This document shows positions 55,131 through 63,861 of a stretch of 64,000 bases of DNA, piece by piece (within the stretch, counting starts at the first letter, position 1; every line of letters starts with the position of its first letter). The notes beneath the pieces are model-generated. The model made no database searches and was not told where the DNA came from. It saw only the letters and a list, made by a program, of their open reading frames with translations. This stretch comes from Janthinobacterium sp. FW305-129. GTDB lineage: Bacteria; Pseudomonadota; Gammaproteobacteria; Burkholderiales; Burkholderiaceae_D. The position numbers and the translations under genes were made by a program. Where the stretch lies: positions 372,001-436,000 of the forward strand of contig NZ_JACYMM010000006.1 in assembly GCF_020858115.1 (NCBI RefSeq), read 5' to 3'.

Positions 55131-55711
55131 TCTTGCCGTGCTTGTCGCATCTCCTGCTGTTATTCCTGACCCTGGCGGCCGGTTCCGCCGGTGCGCAGGC
55201 GCCCGTGGCGCCCGAGCGCAATGCCGAGTGGGCGACGCCGCTGCCGCACGTGTCCAACCTGCACCAGGTCACCCCCGTCCTGTTCCGCAGCGCAAAGCTC
55301 GACAGCGCCGACGTGGCGCAATTGCAGGCGCTGGGCGTGAAGACGGTGATCAGCCTGCGTTCCTTCCACTCCGACACGCAGGTGCTCGATGGCAGCGGCA
55401 TCCGCGCCGTCCGCATTCCCATCAATACCTGGGCCATCCGCGACAAGCATGTGATCGAGACCATGCGCAGCATCCGCGCCGCCGAACAGCAGGGCCCCGT
55501 GCTGCTGCATTGCCTGCACGGCGCCGACCGCACGGGCATGATGGCCGCCATGTACCGCATGCTGTACCAGGGCTGGCCGCGCGAGAAGGCGATCGACGAG
55601 TTGAAAAATGGCGGCTACGGCTATCACGCCGTGTGGAAGAATATCGAAAGCTACCTCAAGCGCGTTGACGTGGCGGCGCTGCGCGCGCAGATCGACGGGG
55701 AAAAACCATGA
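55127..55711 (+). CDS. Exported dual-specificity / tyrosine-type phosphatase
   Basis: The 194-residue protein has a signal peptide (about 1-24, GSAGA) and a DSP-like phosphatase core with the Cys-x5-Arg P-loop HCLHGADRTG (about 126-135). LYR-like and SLRSFHSDTQV segments match the bacterial DSP-PTPase family. Such enzymes may act on phosphoproteins, phosphoinositides or phosphatidylglycerophosphate. It overlaps the upstream membrane protein and downstream START-like genes by 4 bp each. Export plus context suggest a lipid or cell-envelope phosphate substrate. Confidence 0.83.
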   Translation: MILPCLSHLLLLFLTLAAGSAGAQAPVAPERNAEWATPLPHVSNLHQVTPVLFRSAKLDSADVAQLQALGVKTVISLRSFHSDTQVLDGSGIRAVRIPINTWAIRDKHVIETMRSIRAAEQQGPVLLHCLHGADRTGMMAAMYRMLYQGWPREKAIDELKNGGYGYHAVWKNIESYLKRVDVAALRAQIDGEKP

Positions 55712-56292
55712 AGACCCTGCTGTGCGCGCTGGCCGCCTGTTCCGCCTGCTATCCGCTGGCCGTCCTGGCGGCCACGCCTGCGCTCGATCTGCGCGATGTC
55801 AGCAAGGCGGGCATGCCCGGCAAGACCTTTGCCGCCACGACCAGCATGCCGGCCAGCGTGGCCACCGTCTGCGCGGCCATCCAGGATTTCGCCGGCTATC
55901 CGCAGTTCATGCCGAACGTGGACAAGATCAAGGTGACGGCCGGCGGCGGCGGCGCCTCGCTGGTCGACGTCACGCTCAAGCTGCCGATGGGAAAAATCAA
56001 GCAATACCGCCTGAGAATGACGCCCAAGGTGCTCGACGCCAGTTGCAGCCTGGCCTGGAAGCTGGTGCCGATGGAGGGACTGAAGGTGGAGGACACCATC
56101 GCCGACACCAGCGGCTACTGGCAGCTGTCGCCGGATCCGCTCGATGCGGGCGCTGCCGCCGTCAAGTATCAGGTGTACACGGATCCAGGCCCGGTGCCGA
56201 TGGGCCTGGGCTGGATCGTCGACAGCATGAGCCGCGACAGCATCCCGAAAATGTTCGACGCGCTGCGGGCGCGGGTGGCCGCGCGCAAATAG
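55708..56292 (+). CDS. START/SRPBCC-like lipid-binding protein, exported
   Basis: The 194-residue protein has a signal peptide (about 1-22, VLAATP) and a helix-grip SRPBCC domain. A typical helix-strand stretch (TTSMPASVATVCAAIQDFAG, YPQFMPNVDKIKV) and a long C-terminal helix (SIPKMFDALRARVAARK) are visible. Domains of this kind bind lipids or other hydrophobic molecules in a large pocket. It is the last gene of the cassette; a strong hairpin follows. A role in moving or presenting a glycolipid in the periplasm is plausible but untested. Confidence 0.8.
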   Translation: MKTLLCALAACSACYPLAVLAATPALDLRDVSKAGMPGKTFAATTSMPASVATVCAAIQDFAGYPQFMPNVDKIKVTAGGGGASLVDVTLKLPMGKIKQYRLRMTPKVLDASCSLAWKLVPMEGLKVEDTIADTSGYWQLSPDPLDAGAAAVKYQVYTDPGPVPMGLGWIVDSMSRDSIPKMFDALRARVAARK

Positions 56293-56324
56293 CCGGCGTG
56301 GCGGAGCAGCCGCTTCACGCCGGC
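56292..56324 (+). terminator. Strong GC hairpin at the end of the lipid cassette
   Basis: GCCGGCGTG (56292-56300) pairs with CACGCCGGC (56316-56324); an inner GCGG/CCGC extends the stem across a TT bulge. It begins at the stop of the START-like gene. No T-run follows, so it may need Rho or act as a 3' stabiliser. It marks the 3' edge of the cassette. Confidence 0.5.
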
Positions 56325-56376
56325 GCGCCACTTCAGGCATGATGTCGTTTCATCCACACATCCGCCCGGAATCCGC

Positions 56377-58200
56377 ATGGAACACCACAGCTTTCTCATC
56401 AACATACTGTTTTACCTGGTCGCCGCCATCATCATGGTGCCGCTGGCCAAGCGCCTGGGCATGGGCGCCGTGCTGGGCTACCTGGTGGCCGGCGTCGTCA
56501 TCGGACCGTGGGGCCTGGGCCTGATCAAGAATGTCGAGGTGATCCTCAGCTTTTCCGAATTCGGCGTGGTGCTGCTGCTGTTTTTGATCGGCCTGGAGCT
56601 CGAGCCCAAGCGTCTGTGGCTGCTGCGCCGTCCGATTTTCGGCTGGGGCGGGGCGCAGGTGGGCGTCGTCAGCGCGGGACTGTGCGCCGTGGCCATGGCG
56701 TTCGGCGTGGACTGGCGCACGGCGCTGGTCGGTGCGCTGGGGCTGTCGCTGTCGTCGACGGCCATTGTGCTGGCCACCCTGGGCGAACGCAAATTAATGA
56801 GCACGCCGGCCGGTTCCGCCGGTTTTTCCATCTTGCTGTTCCAGGATATCGCCGCCATTCCCATGATCGCGCTGGTGCCGCTGCTCGGTGGCCTGGTCAC
56901 GCATAGCGGCGAACCGGGCTGGCTGCGCGTGGCCAAGCTGGCCGCCGTGCTGGCCGCTCTGGTGATCGGCGGACGTTTTCTGGTCAACCCCATCCTGCGC
57001 TTCATCGCCAAGACGGGCTTGCGCGAAATCTTCACGGCGTTTGCCCTGCTGCTGGTGATCGCCATCTGCGTGCTGATGGAATCGGTGGGCTTGTCGATGG
57101 CGCTGGGCACCTTCATGGCGGGCGTGCTGCTGGCCGACTCTGAATACCGCCATGAGCTCATTTCCGACCTGGAACCGTTCAAGGGGCTGTTATTGGGCCT
57201 GTTCTTCATCGCTGTCGGCATGTCCGTCGATTTCGGCGTGCTGCGCGCCCAGCCGCTGCTGATCCTGGCCCTGGTGGCGGGGCTGCTGGTGGTGAAAATC
57301 GGCTTGCTGTACCTGCTGTCGAAGTTTGTCGACATTCCCCGCGGCCAGCAGCTGTTTTTTGCGCTGTTGCTGTCGCAGGGTGGCGAATTCGCTTTCGTCG
57401 TGTTTGCCGCCGCCGAGGCTGCGCATGTGTTTGCGCCGCAGACGGCAGCGCTGCTGGTCGTGGTGGTGACCCTGTCGATGGTGGCCACGCCCTTGCTGCT
57501 GCTGGCGCACGACAAATTCGTCGCGCCGCGCCTGCAGGGCGACAAGAAGCGCCGTCCCGACGACCATATCGAGGCGCAGGACAACCCCATCGTCATTGCC
57601 GGCTTCGGCCGTTTCGGCCAGATCATCGGCCGCCTGCTGGCGGCCAACAAGATCGGCGTGACGGTGCTCGATCACGACCCGGACCAGATCGAGCTGCTGC
57701 GCAAGTTCGGTTTTAAAGTGTTTTATGGCGACGCCACGCGCGTCGATTTGCTGGTGGCGGCCGGCATCGAGAAGGCCAGGGCGCTGGTGATCGCCATCGA
57801 CAATGTGGACGACAGCCTGGCCCTGGTCGACGCCGTGCGCCTGCGCCTGCCCGAGCTGACGATCCTGGCGCGCGCGCGCAACGTCACGCATTACTATGAA
57901 TTGATGAAGCGCGGCGTGACCCTGATCGAGCGCGAGACGTTTGCCGCAGCCTTGCTGCTGGGCGAGCAGACCTTGCAGCAGGTGGGCTTCAGCGCCGAGC
58001 GGGCGCAGCGCGCGGCCGGCATCTTCGGTCGGCATAACCTGAAAACTTTGCTGGAAGTGGCGCCGCACTTCCAGGACCAGCAAAAAGTCATGTCGCTCAC
58101 GCGCCAGGCGCGCGAGGAGCTGGAAGACATGTTCGAGAGCGATGCGGCGGCGTTTGCGGCAGCGGAGACGGAAAAGCCGGCATCGGACACTCTGGCCTGA
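56377..58200 (+). CDS. KefB/KefC-type monovalent cation:proton antiporter (CPA2)
   Basis: The 607-residue protein has about 12 membrane helices (residues 1-385) typical of the CPA2 family, then a cytoplasmic TrkA-N (RCK) domain with the NAD-binding GFGRFGQIIGRLL motif (about 408-420). SSTAIVLATLGE and FMAGVLLADSEYRHEL are family signatures. KefB/KefC efflux K+ when glutathione adducts form; the ancillary KefF/KefG flavoprotein is not seen nearby, so it may be ungated. It starts 53 bp after the cassette hairpin. Confidence 0.92.
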   Translation: MEHHSFLINILFYLVAAIIMVPLAKRLGMGAVLGYLVAGVVIGPWGLGLIKNVEVILSFSEFGVVLLLFLIGLELEPKRLWLLRRPIFGWGGAQVGVVSAGLCAVAMAFGVDWRTALVGALGLSLSSTAIVLATLGERKLMSTPAGSAGFSILLFQDIAAIPMIALVPLLGGLVTHSGEPGWLRVAKLAAVLAALVIGGRFLVNPILRFIAKTGLREIFTAFALLLVIAICVLMESVGLSMALGTFMAGVLLADSEYRHELISDLEPFKGLLLGLFFIAVGMSVDFGVLRAQPLLILALVAGLLVVKIGLLYLLSKFVDIPRGQQLFFALLLSQGGEFAFVVFAAAEAAHVFAPQTAALLVVVVTLSMVATPLLLLAHDKFVAPRLQGDKKRRPDDHIEAQDNPIVIAGFGRFGQIIGRLLAANKIGVTVLDHDPDQIELLRKFGFKVFYGDATRVDLLVAAGIEKARALVIAIDNVDDSLALVDAVRLRLPELTILARARNVTHYYELMKRGVTLIERETFAAALLLGEQTLQQVGFSAERAQRAAGIFGRHNLKTLLEVAPHFQDQQKVMSLTRQAREELEDMFESDAAAFAAAETEKPASDTLA

Positions 58201-58219
58201 CGCCGGCCTGCGCAGGCGC

Positions 58220-60097
58220 TTATTTCCCCCGTCGGCTCTCAATCGCCTCGATCTGGTCCATGATGCCGTTCATGCGCGCCGCCAGCGCCTGGTACGGTTT
58301 CGGCGAGGCCAGGTCGACGCCGGCCGCCTTCACCAGATCATACGGATAGGCCGAGCCGCCTGCGCTGAGCATCTTCAGGTAGGCGGCCAGGGCGCCCGGT
58401 TCCTTGTCGAGGATGCGCTGCGCGAAATCCTGCGCTGCCGCGATCGAGGTGGCGTACTGGAACACATAGTAGCCGTGATAAAAATGCGGCACATACGCCC
58501 ATTCCAGCGCGTAGGCGGGATCGATGCTCATGACGCCCTGCGCTTCGCCGTGGTAGCGCTTGAGGATGCCGGCATAGATGGCCGTAATCTCTTCGCCCGT
58601 CAGCGACTCGCCCTTGTCCACCTTGCCGTGGATGGCCGCCTCGAATTCGGCGAACATGGCCTGGCGGAAGAAGGTGCCGCGCAGGTTTTCCAGCGCCGCG
58701 CCCAGGTACAGCAGGCGCTCGTCGTCATCCCTGGCCTGCTTCAGGCGCGCGTCGAGCAGCAGTGCTTCGTTCGTCGTGGAGGCGATTTCCGCGACAAAGA
58801 TGCTGTACGGCGCATAGATCGACGGCTGCGCCTTGTTGGCCAGCACCGAGTGCATGGCGTGGCCCCATTCGTGCGTCAGCGTGCCGACGGCTTCGTAATT
58901 GTCCGTGTAGTTGAGCAGCACGAACGGGTGCACGTCGTACGCGTCGCCATTCATGTAGGCGCCCGCCACCTTGCGCGGGCGCGGGTACACATCCATCCAG
59001 CGCGCCTCCACGGCGGCGCCCAGCGCTTTCACATACTCGGGGCCCAGCGGCGCGACGGAATCGAGCATCATCTGCTTGCCTTCGGCCAGCGGGAAGCTGC
59101 GTTCGCTTTTCAGCAGCGGCGCATACACGTCGTAGTACGCCAGGTCCTTGACACCCAGCATGCGCGCGCGCAGCTTGAAGTAGCGGTGCAGGGTGGGCAG
59201 GTTGGCGTTGGTTTGCGCGATCAGGGTCTGGTAGACGGCCGGCGGCAGATGGTCGGCGTCGAGCGCGGCGCTTTGCGAATCGGGGTAATGGCGCACCTTC
59301 GCATACGCGGCATCCGTTTTGAGCTGGCCGTACAGGGTTTCGCCGAACGTGCGTTCGTACTCTTTCCACTTGCCGAAGAAGGCGTCGAACACCCGCTTGC
59401 GGTCGGCGCGGTTGTCGTCGCCCCGGTATTTCGTGTAGGCCGCCTGGTCGAGGCGCACTTCCTTGCCATCCGATAGTTTGATGGTCGGCCACGGGATTTC
59501 CGCATTGGCCAGGGTGCGGTAGACGCTGGCGGCCGAGCTTGTTGCCAGGCCGAACTGCGCCACCAGCTGTTCGCCGGCCGCGTCGAGCGTGTGCGGCGCG
59601 CTGCGCAGCATGTTACTCAATTGAAAGCGGTACAACTGCAGCCCCTTGTCCTTTGCCAGCATGGCATCGATGCGTTTGGCGCCCAGGGCGAGGATTTCCG
59701 GCTGCAGGAAGGTGCTTGCCTGGCTGAAATCGTTGCCCAGCAGGGCGGCGCGCTGGTTCAGCTGGTTGCCCTTGCTGTCGCCCGTATCCTGGTCGTAGTA
59801 CTGCGCCGCATAGGTGGTGAGCGTGTTGACGCGCTTGCGTGCCTCGGCGTACAGGTCCAGGCAGCTTTTCAGGCGGGCCGGCGAGGTTTTCAACTGCCCC
59901 TTGCAGGCGCCCAGTTGCTGCAACTGGGCTGACAGCTTTTTCGCGTCGGCGTCGAACGCGGCATCGTTCTGATACAGCGCCGTCAAATCCCAGCGGTCGG
60001 CCTGGCGGTCGGCGGGTGCGGGAGCGGCGAAGGCGGTGGCAAGGCTGAGGGCCAGCAGGGAGAACAGCAGGGGGCGCTTGAGCGCGGATGGCGTCAT
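58220..60097 (-). CDS. Exported M3-family oligoendopeptidase (PepF-like)
   Basis: The 625-residue precursor begins with a signal peptide (about 1-26, TAFAAPAPA). The M3 zinc motif is HEWGH (about 412-416, THEWGHAMH) and the M3 helical domain covers the rest. PepF homologues are usually cytoplasmic; here the signal peptide argues for a periplasmic oligopeptidase. It is convergent with the CPA2 gene, 20 bp apart. Its function may be to degrade peptides imported through the outer membrane. Confidence 0.9.
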   Translation of the reverse strand: MTPSALKRPLLFSLLALSLATAFAAPAPADRQADRWDLTALYQNDAAFDADAKKLSAQLQQLGACKGQLKTSPARLKSCLDLYAEARKRVNTLTTYAAQYYDQDTGDSKGNQLNQRAALLGNDFSQASTFLQPEILALGAKRIDAMLAKDKGLQLYRFQLSNMLRSAPHTLDAAGEQLVAQFGLATSSAASVYRTLANAEIPWPTIKLSDGKEVRLDQAAYTKYRGDDNRADRKRVFDAFFGKWKEYERTFGETLYGQLKTDAAYAKVRHYPDSQSAALDADHLPPAVYQTLIAQTNANLPTLHRYFKLRARMLGVKDLAYYDVYAPLLKSERSFPLAEGKQMMLDSVAPLGPEYVKALGAAVEARWMDVYPRPRKVAGAYMNGDAYDVHPFVLLNYTDNYEAVGTLTHEWGHAMHSVLANKAQPSIYAPYSIFVAEIASTTNEALLLDARLKQARDDDERLLYLGAALENLRGTFFRQAMFAEFEAAIHGKVDKGESLTGEEITAIYAGILKRYHGEAQGVMSIDPAYALEWAYVPHFYHGYYVFQYATSIAAAQDFAQRILDKEPGALAAYLKMLSAGGSAYPYDLVKAAGVDLASPKPYQALAARMNGIMDQIEAIESRRGK

Positions 60098-60226
60098 GGT
60101 TCATTCCAGTGAGGTTGTCGGAAGAATGCGTGCTGACCGCCGGGCAGGATTGCGCGCGTGACACATCGCGTACCGGCAGAGCTGACTACGGTACATCAAA
60201 TGGAGGCAGGGGGAAAGAGGGCGGAT

Positions 60227-60249
60227 GCCGCCACCTGGGCGGTGGCGGC
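60227..60249 (-). terminator. Possible hairpin downstream of ttcA
   Basis: GCCGCCACC (60227-60235) and GGTGGCGGC (60241-60249) pair perfectly around TGGGC. It lies about 30 bp after the ttcA stop on the minus strand. A T-tract is lacking, so termination would be weak. Confidence 0.35.
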
Positions 60250-60277
60250 GAAAACAACACGGGCTTGCAACAGCGGA

Positions 60278-61249
60278 TTACAGTGCTTGCAGCGCGATCG
60301 TGCCGAACGTGGTCGGCGTCGAGCATGGCTCTTCGTCGAAGGCGATGTCGCCCATGGGGTTGGCCACGCCGTCCGCCTTCAAATCCTTGAAGCCGAACAG
60401 TTTCGGGTCCATCAAATGCGATGGCGCCACGTTCGACAGGGCCGAGAAGATGCTTTCCACGCGACCGGGGAACTTCTTGTCCCATTCGCGCATCAAGCCC
60501 TTGATCTGCTTGCGCTGCAGGTTTTCCTGCGAACCGCACAGGTCGCACGGGATGATGGGGAAGCCCTTGACTTCCGCATAGCGCTGCGTGTCCTCTTCCT
60601 TCACGTACGCCATCGGGCGGATGACGATGTGCTTGCCGTCGTCCGATTGCAGCTTGGCCGGCATACCTTTCAGTTTGCCGCCGAAGAACATATTCAGGAA
60701 GAATGTTTCCAAAATGTCATCGCGGTGGTGGCCGAGGGCGATCTTGTTGGCGCCCAGCTCGTCTGCCACGCGGTACAGGATGCCGCGGCGCAGGCGCGAG
60801 CACAGCGAGCAAGTCGTCTTGCCTTCCGGGATCAGGCGCTTGACGATACTGTAGGTATCCTGGTTTTCGATGTGGAAGGCCACGCCCAGTTCTGTCAGGT
60901 AGGCGGGCAGGATTTCCGGCGGGAAGTTCGGCTGCTTCTGGTCCAGGTTGACGGCGACGATATCAAAATGAATCGGCGCGCGTTCGCGCAAGGTCATCAA
61001 AATGTCCAGCAGCGCGTAGCTGTCCTTGCCGCCCGACAGGCAGACCATCACCTTGTCGCCGTCTTCGATCATATTGAAGTCGCCGATGGCTTGCCCCACC
61101 AGGCGGCACAGGCGCTTGTGCAGCTTGTTGTTTTCCAGGGCGATCTTTTCCGCCTTCTTGCGTGCCAGTTTCTGCGCTTCCGCGTTGGCCGGGAATTCCA
61201 CAGCCGTCGTCGCCGTTTCCAGCACGGCGGTGTTGCTCATGTTGTTCAT
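60278..61249 (-). CDS. ttcA: tRNA 2-thiocytidine biosynthesis protein TtcA
   Basis: TtcA (323 residues) thiolates C32 of several tRNAs with an iron-sulfur cluster. The PP-loop SGGKDS is at residues 72-77. Two CxxC motifs are present, CSLC (about 151-154, in [12 protein letters not shown]) and CDLC further on (about 240). An N-terminal extension of about 30 residues before the core is typical in betaproteobacteria. The start overlaps folB by 4 bp (ATGA), a coupled pair. Confidence 0.95.
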   Translation of the reverse strand: MNNMSNTAVLETATTAVEFPANAEAQKLARKKAEKIALENNKLHKRLCRLVGQAIGDFNMIEDGDKVMVCLSGGKDSYALLDILMTLRERAPIHFDIVAVNLDQKQPNFPPEILPAYLTELGVAFHIENQDTYSIVKRLIPEGKTTCSLCSRLRRGILYRVADELGANKIALGHHRDDILETFFLNMFFGGKLKGMPAKLQSDDGKHIVIRPMAYVKEEDTQRYAEVKGFPIIPCDLCGSQENLQRKQIKGLMREWDKKFPGRVESIFSALSNVAPSHLMDPKLFGFKDLKADGVANPMGDIAFDEEPCSTPTTFGTIALQAL

Positions 61250-61644
61250 ACTTCATCCTTGATCTTGAATACTTCCACGCCCACGCCTTCGCAGTCGGGG
61301 TACACGTCCGGTTTCATCGACGAAACGCGCGCGGCGCGCACGCGCGGGTGGGCCAGCATGGCGGCGAGCACATCGTCGACCAGGCTTTCCTGCAGCTGCA
61401 CGTGGCCTTGGGCCATGCGTTTGGCGATGGTTTCACGCATGAAGTCGTAGTCGACCACTTCTTCCAGCTGGTCATCCTTGGGCGTCGACAGGGCCAGGGG
61501 AATGTACAGGTCGACGTTGATGAGGACGCGCTGCTCGCCCTTTTTTTCGAAGTCGTAGACGCCGATGTTGATGAGGACTTCGTAATTGCGCAGGAACAGC
61601 CGGCGGCAGTCAAGCAGGCGAGGGTGGGACAGGGCGGACGACAT
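61246..61644 (-). CDS. folB: Dihydroneopterin aldolase FolB
   Basis: FolB (132 residues) makes 6-hydroxymethyl-dihydropterin in folate synthesis. The fold segments [34 protein letters not shown] and the catalytic Glu/Lys region (ESLVDD; SMKPD) are visible. Length matches the family (about 120) with a short N-terminal extension. It overlaps ttcA by 4 bp and follows the SDR gene by 53 bp on the same strand. Confidence 0.9.
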   Translation of the reverse strand: MSSALSHPRLLDCRRLFLRNYEVLINIGVYDFEKKGEQRVLINVDLYIPLALSTPKDDQLEEVVDYDFMRETIAKRMAQGHVQLQESLVDDVLAAMLAHPRVRAARVSSMKPDVYPDCEGVGVEVFKIKDEV

Positions 61645-61697
61645 AGTTTTACCTTTTAGGGAATGCTGGAATGCTGGTTGTTTGGCAGGGCTGCTGA

Positions 61698-62486
61698 TTA
61701 TTTGGTCAAAAACATGACGTCGCGCGGCAAACCGATCAAATGCTGGCCGCCATCGACCAGCAAGGTCGTGCCCGTCAGCGCGCGCGCGCCGGCCACGTAA
61801 CAGACGCTGTCGGCCACATCCTCGGGCGTGCTGGAGCGTCCTAGCGGCGTGTTTTCATGCGCCTTGGCAAAGTTCGCTTCCGTCTGCTCGCCGGAGACCA
61901 TGGTGATGCCAGGGGCAATGCCGACCACGCGCACTTTCGGCGCCAGCGCCTGGGCCAGCATGGTGGTCGCCGACAGCAGCGCCGCCTTGGACAGGGTGTA
62001 CGACAAAAAATCAGGATTGAGATTGTACAGTTTTTGGTCCAGCAAGTTGATGACCACGGCTTGCCCGCCGCTTGGGGTGGCCTGGTACAGCGCTTGCGCC
62101 AGCAGGATGGGGGCGGCCAGATTGGCGTGCATGTGGGCGTCCAGGGCGGCGACGGAAAAATCGCCCGCATTGTCGTATTCAAACAACGATGCGTTGTTGA
62201 CCACGCAAGTGACGGGCCCCAGCGCCGCTTGTGCCTGCGGCAACAGCTGGCGCACGGCGTCTTCCTGCGCCAGGTCGCAGGCGAATGCTTGCGCGCGGCG
62301 GCCCAGCGCCGTGATGTCCGCCACCAGGCTGTGCGCTTCCTCGCGCGAGTCGCGGTAATGGACGGCGATATCCCACCCGTCGCGTGCCAGGCCCAGCGCG
62401 ATGGCGCGGCCGATGCGGCGCGCGGCGCCCGTGACGAGGGCGACGCGGGGTGTGCTGTCGAAGGGCGTTGTCGTTGCTTCTGTCAT
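61698..62486 (-). CDS. SDR oxidoreductase, pteridine/dihydromonapterin reductase-like (FolM)
   Basis: The 262-residue SDR has nucleotide motif TGAARRIGRAIA (about 19-30). The Arg-Arg in place of the usual Gly-x-x-x-Gly spacing is typical of pteridine reductase and FolM. The NNASLF segment (about 96-101) and YxxxK in YTLSKAAL (about 166-170) complete the active site. Proximity to folB supports a pterin substrate. A start at the ATG at 62486 fits the family; longer readings run toward the divergent gene. It may reduce dihydromonapterin or dihydrobiopterin. Confidence 0.85.
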   Translation of the reverse strand: MTEATTTPFDSTPRVALVTGAARRIGRAIALGLARDGWDIAVHYRDSREEAHSLVADITALGRRAQAFACDLAQEDAVRQLLPQAQAALGPVTCVVNNASLFEYDNAGDFSVAALDAHMHANLAAPILLAQALYQATPSGGQAVVINLLDQKLYNLNPDFLSYTLSKAALLSATTMLAQALAPKVRVVGIAPGITMVSGEQTEANFAKAHENTPLGRSSTPEDVADSVCYVAGARALTGTTLLVDGGQHLIGLPRDVMFLTK

Positions 62487-62560
62487 GTCTTTGCTATGGT
62501 TGAGATATTCGGTGGACGCCGCACTGGCGGCATGCGCCGCCGATTCGCTACAATGCGGAT

Positions 62561-63712
62561 ATGTCTCTTCCCGCACCCGATAGCGACGCGCTGGCCGCGT
62601 CCCATGCCTTGCAGCACCAGATTGCCGCCGAAATCGCGCGCAATGACGGCGCCATTCCCTTTGTCCGCTTCATGGAGCTGGCGCTGTATGCGCCTGACCT
62701 CGGCTATTACAGCGGCGGCGCCGCCAAGCTGGGCAAAGATGGCGATTTTACAACCGCGCCGGAGATATCTCCCCTGTTCGGCGCCACCCTGGCCCATGTG
62801 GCAGCCGCTATTATGGCGCAAACGGCCCCGCGCATCCTCGAATTCGGCGCCGGCACGGGCAAGCTGGCCGTTGACATCCTGACGGAAGCGGCGAATGCCG
62901 GCATTCACGTGGAACAGTATGCGATCGTCGAATTGTCCGGCGAATTGCGCGCGCGCCAGGAGCTGGCGCTGGCCGCCTTCCCGCAAGTGGTGTGGCTCGA
63001 CGGTTTCCCCGACAGTTTTGACGGCGCCGTGTTCGGCAATGAAGTGCTGGACGCCATGCCCGTCAACCTGATCAGCAAGACGCCCGCCGGCTGGTGCGAG
63101 CTCGACGTCAGCATCGCCGACGGCCAGTTCGTCTTTGTCGAACGCCCGGCCAGTGCCGAGGTGGCCGCGCAGATCGCCGCCCAGGTGCCGGAGGCCGATG
63201 CCTTGCCGGTCGGCTATGTCACGGAAATTCACGGCGTCGCCTGCGGCTTCATGCGTTCGCTGGCGCGCATGCTGACCGCTGGCCAGGGCGGCGCGGCCGT
63301 GCTGTTCGACTATGGCTTCCCTGCGCACGAGTATTACCTGGATTTGCGCGCCACGGGTACCCTGATGTGCCATTACCGCCATCATGCCCACGCGGAACCG
63401 TTTTATTTGCCCGGCTTGCAGGACATCACGGCCCACGTCGATTTCACGGCCATGGCGGTGGCGGCGCAGGATGCGGGCCTTGATGTGCTCGCGTATATGA
63501 ACCAGGCGTCCTTCCTGCTGGGCGCCGGGCTTGGCGACTTGCTGCTGCGCACCGATCCGCAGCAGGTCAAGACCTATTTGCCGCAAGCCAGCGCCGTGCA
63601 AAAGCTGGTCTCGCCGGCCGAGATGGGGGAATTGTTCAAGGTGCTGGTGGTGGGGCACCGCGTGGAGTTGCCGGAAGCGCTGTTGTCCAGCGACCGCAGT
63701 CACCGCCTGTAA
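62561..63712 (+). CDS. MidA/NDUFAF7-type SAM-dependent methyltransferase
   Basis: The 383-residue protein belongs to the DUF185/MidA family, whose mitochondrial member NDUFAF7 methylates an arginine of complex I. Motifs: LYAPDLGYYSGGAAKLGKDGDF (about 40-58), the SAM-binding EFGAGTGKLAVDIL (about 94-107) and GNEVLDAMPV (about 157-166). It is divergent from the SDR gene with 74 bp between starts. The bacterial role is not established. A weak hairpin (63730-63749) lies downstream. Confidence 0.9.
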   Translation: MSLPAPDSDALAASHALQHQIAAEIARNDGAIPFVRFMELALYAPDLGYYSGGAAKLGKDGDFTTAPEISPLFGATLAHVAAAIMAQTAPRILEFGAGTGKLAVDILTEAANAGIHVEQYAIVELSGELRARQELALAAFPQVVWLDGFPDSFDGAVFGNEVLDAMPVNLISKTPAGWCELDVSIADGQFVFVERPASAEVAAQIAAQVPEADALPVGYVTEIHGVACGFMRSLARMLTAGQGGAAVLFDYGFPAHEYYLDLRATGTLMCHYRHHAHAEPFYLPGLQDITAHVDFTAMAVAAQDAGLDVLAYMNQASFLLGAGLGDLLLRTDPQQVKTYLPQASAVQKLVSPAEMGELFKVLVVGHRVELPEALLSSDRSHRL

Positions 63713-63729
63713 GCGCCTGCAATATCAAG

Positions 63730-63749
63730 GCAGGGCAGTGCCGCCCTGC
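63730..63749 (+). terminator. Hairpin after the MidA-type gene
   Basis: GCAGGGC (63730-63736) and GCCCTGC (63743-63749) pair perfectly around AGTGCC, followed by AATTTCC. The T-tract is short, so this is a weak terminator at best. Confidence 0.4.
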
Positions 63750-63777
63750 AATTTCCTGTCCGCCGGTGGTTATTATC

Positions 63778-63795
63778 TTGTCATATCGTATATGA
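63778..63795. promoter_or_regulatory. Inverted repeat upstream of the J-domain gene
   Basis: TCATAT (63781-63786) and ATATGA (63790-63795) are complementary around CGT. The extended left arm TTGTCATAT (63778-63786) is identical to an arm of the gsp promoter palindrome at 3627-3635. It is 67 bp before the J-domain ATG. Sharing could mean a common regulator or be chance. Confidence 0.35.
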
Positions 63796-63861
63796 TGACC
63801 GACACAGCACGGTTCCATCCTGCAAGAACCCGTCGCCGCGCACCGATTTCAAGATAGAACG

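Noticed and set aside
58208..58217. Self-complementary CCTGCGCAGG downstream of the CPA2 gene, considered as a terminator
   Set aside because: Too short and without a loop or T-tract; likely chance in GC-rich DNA.
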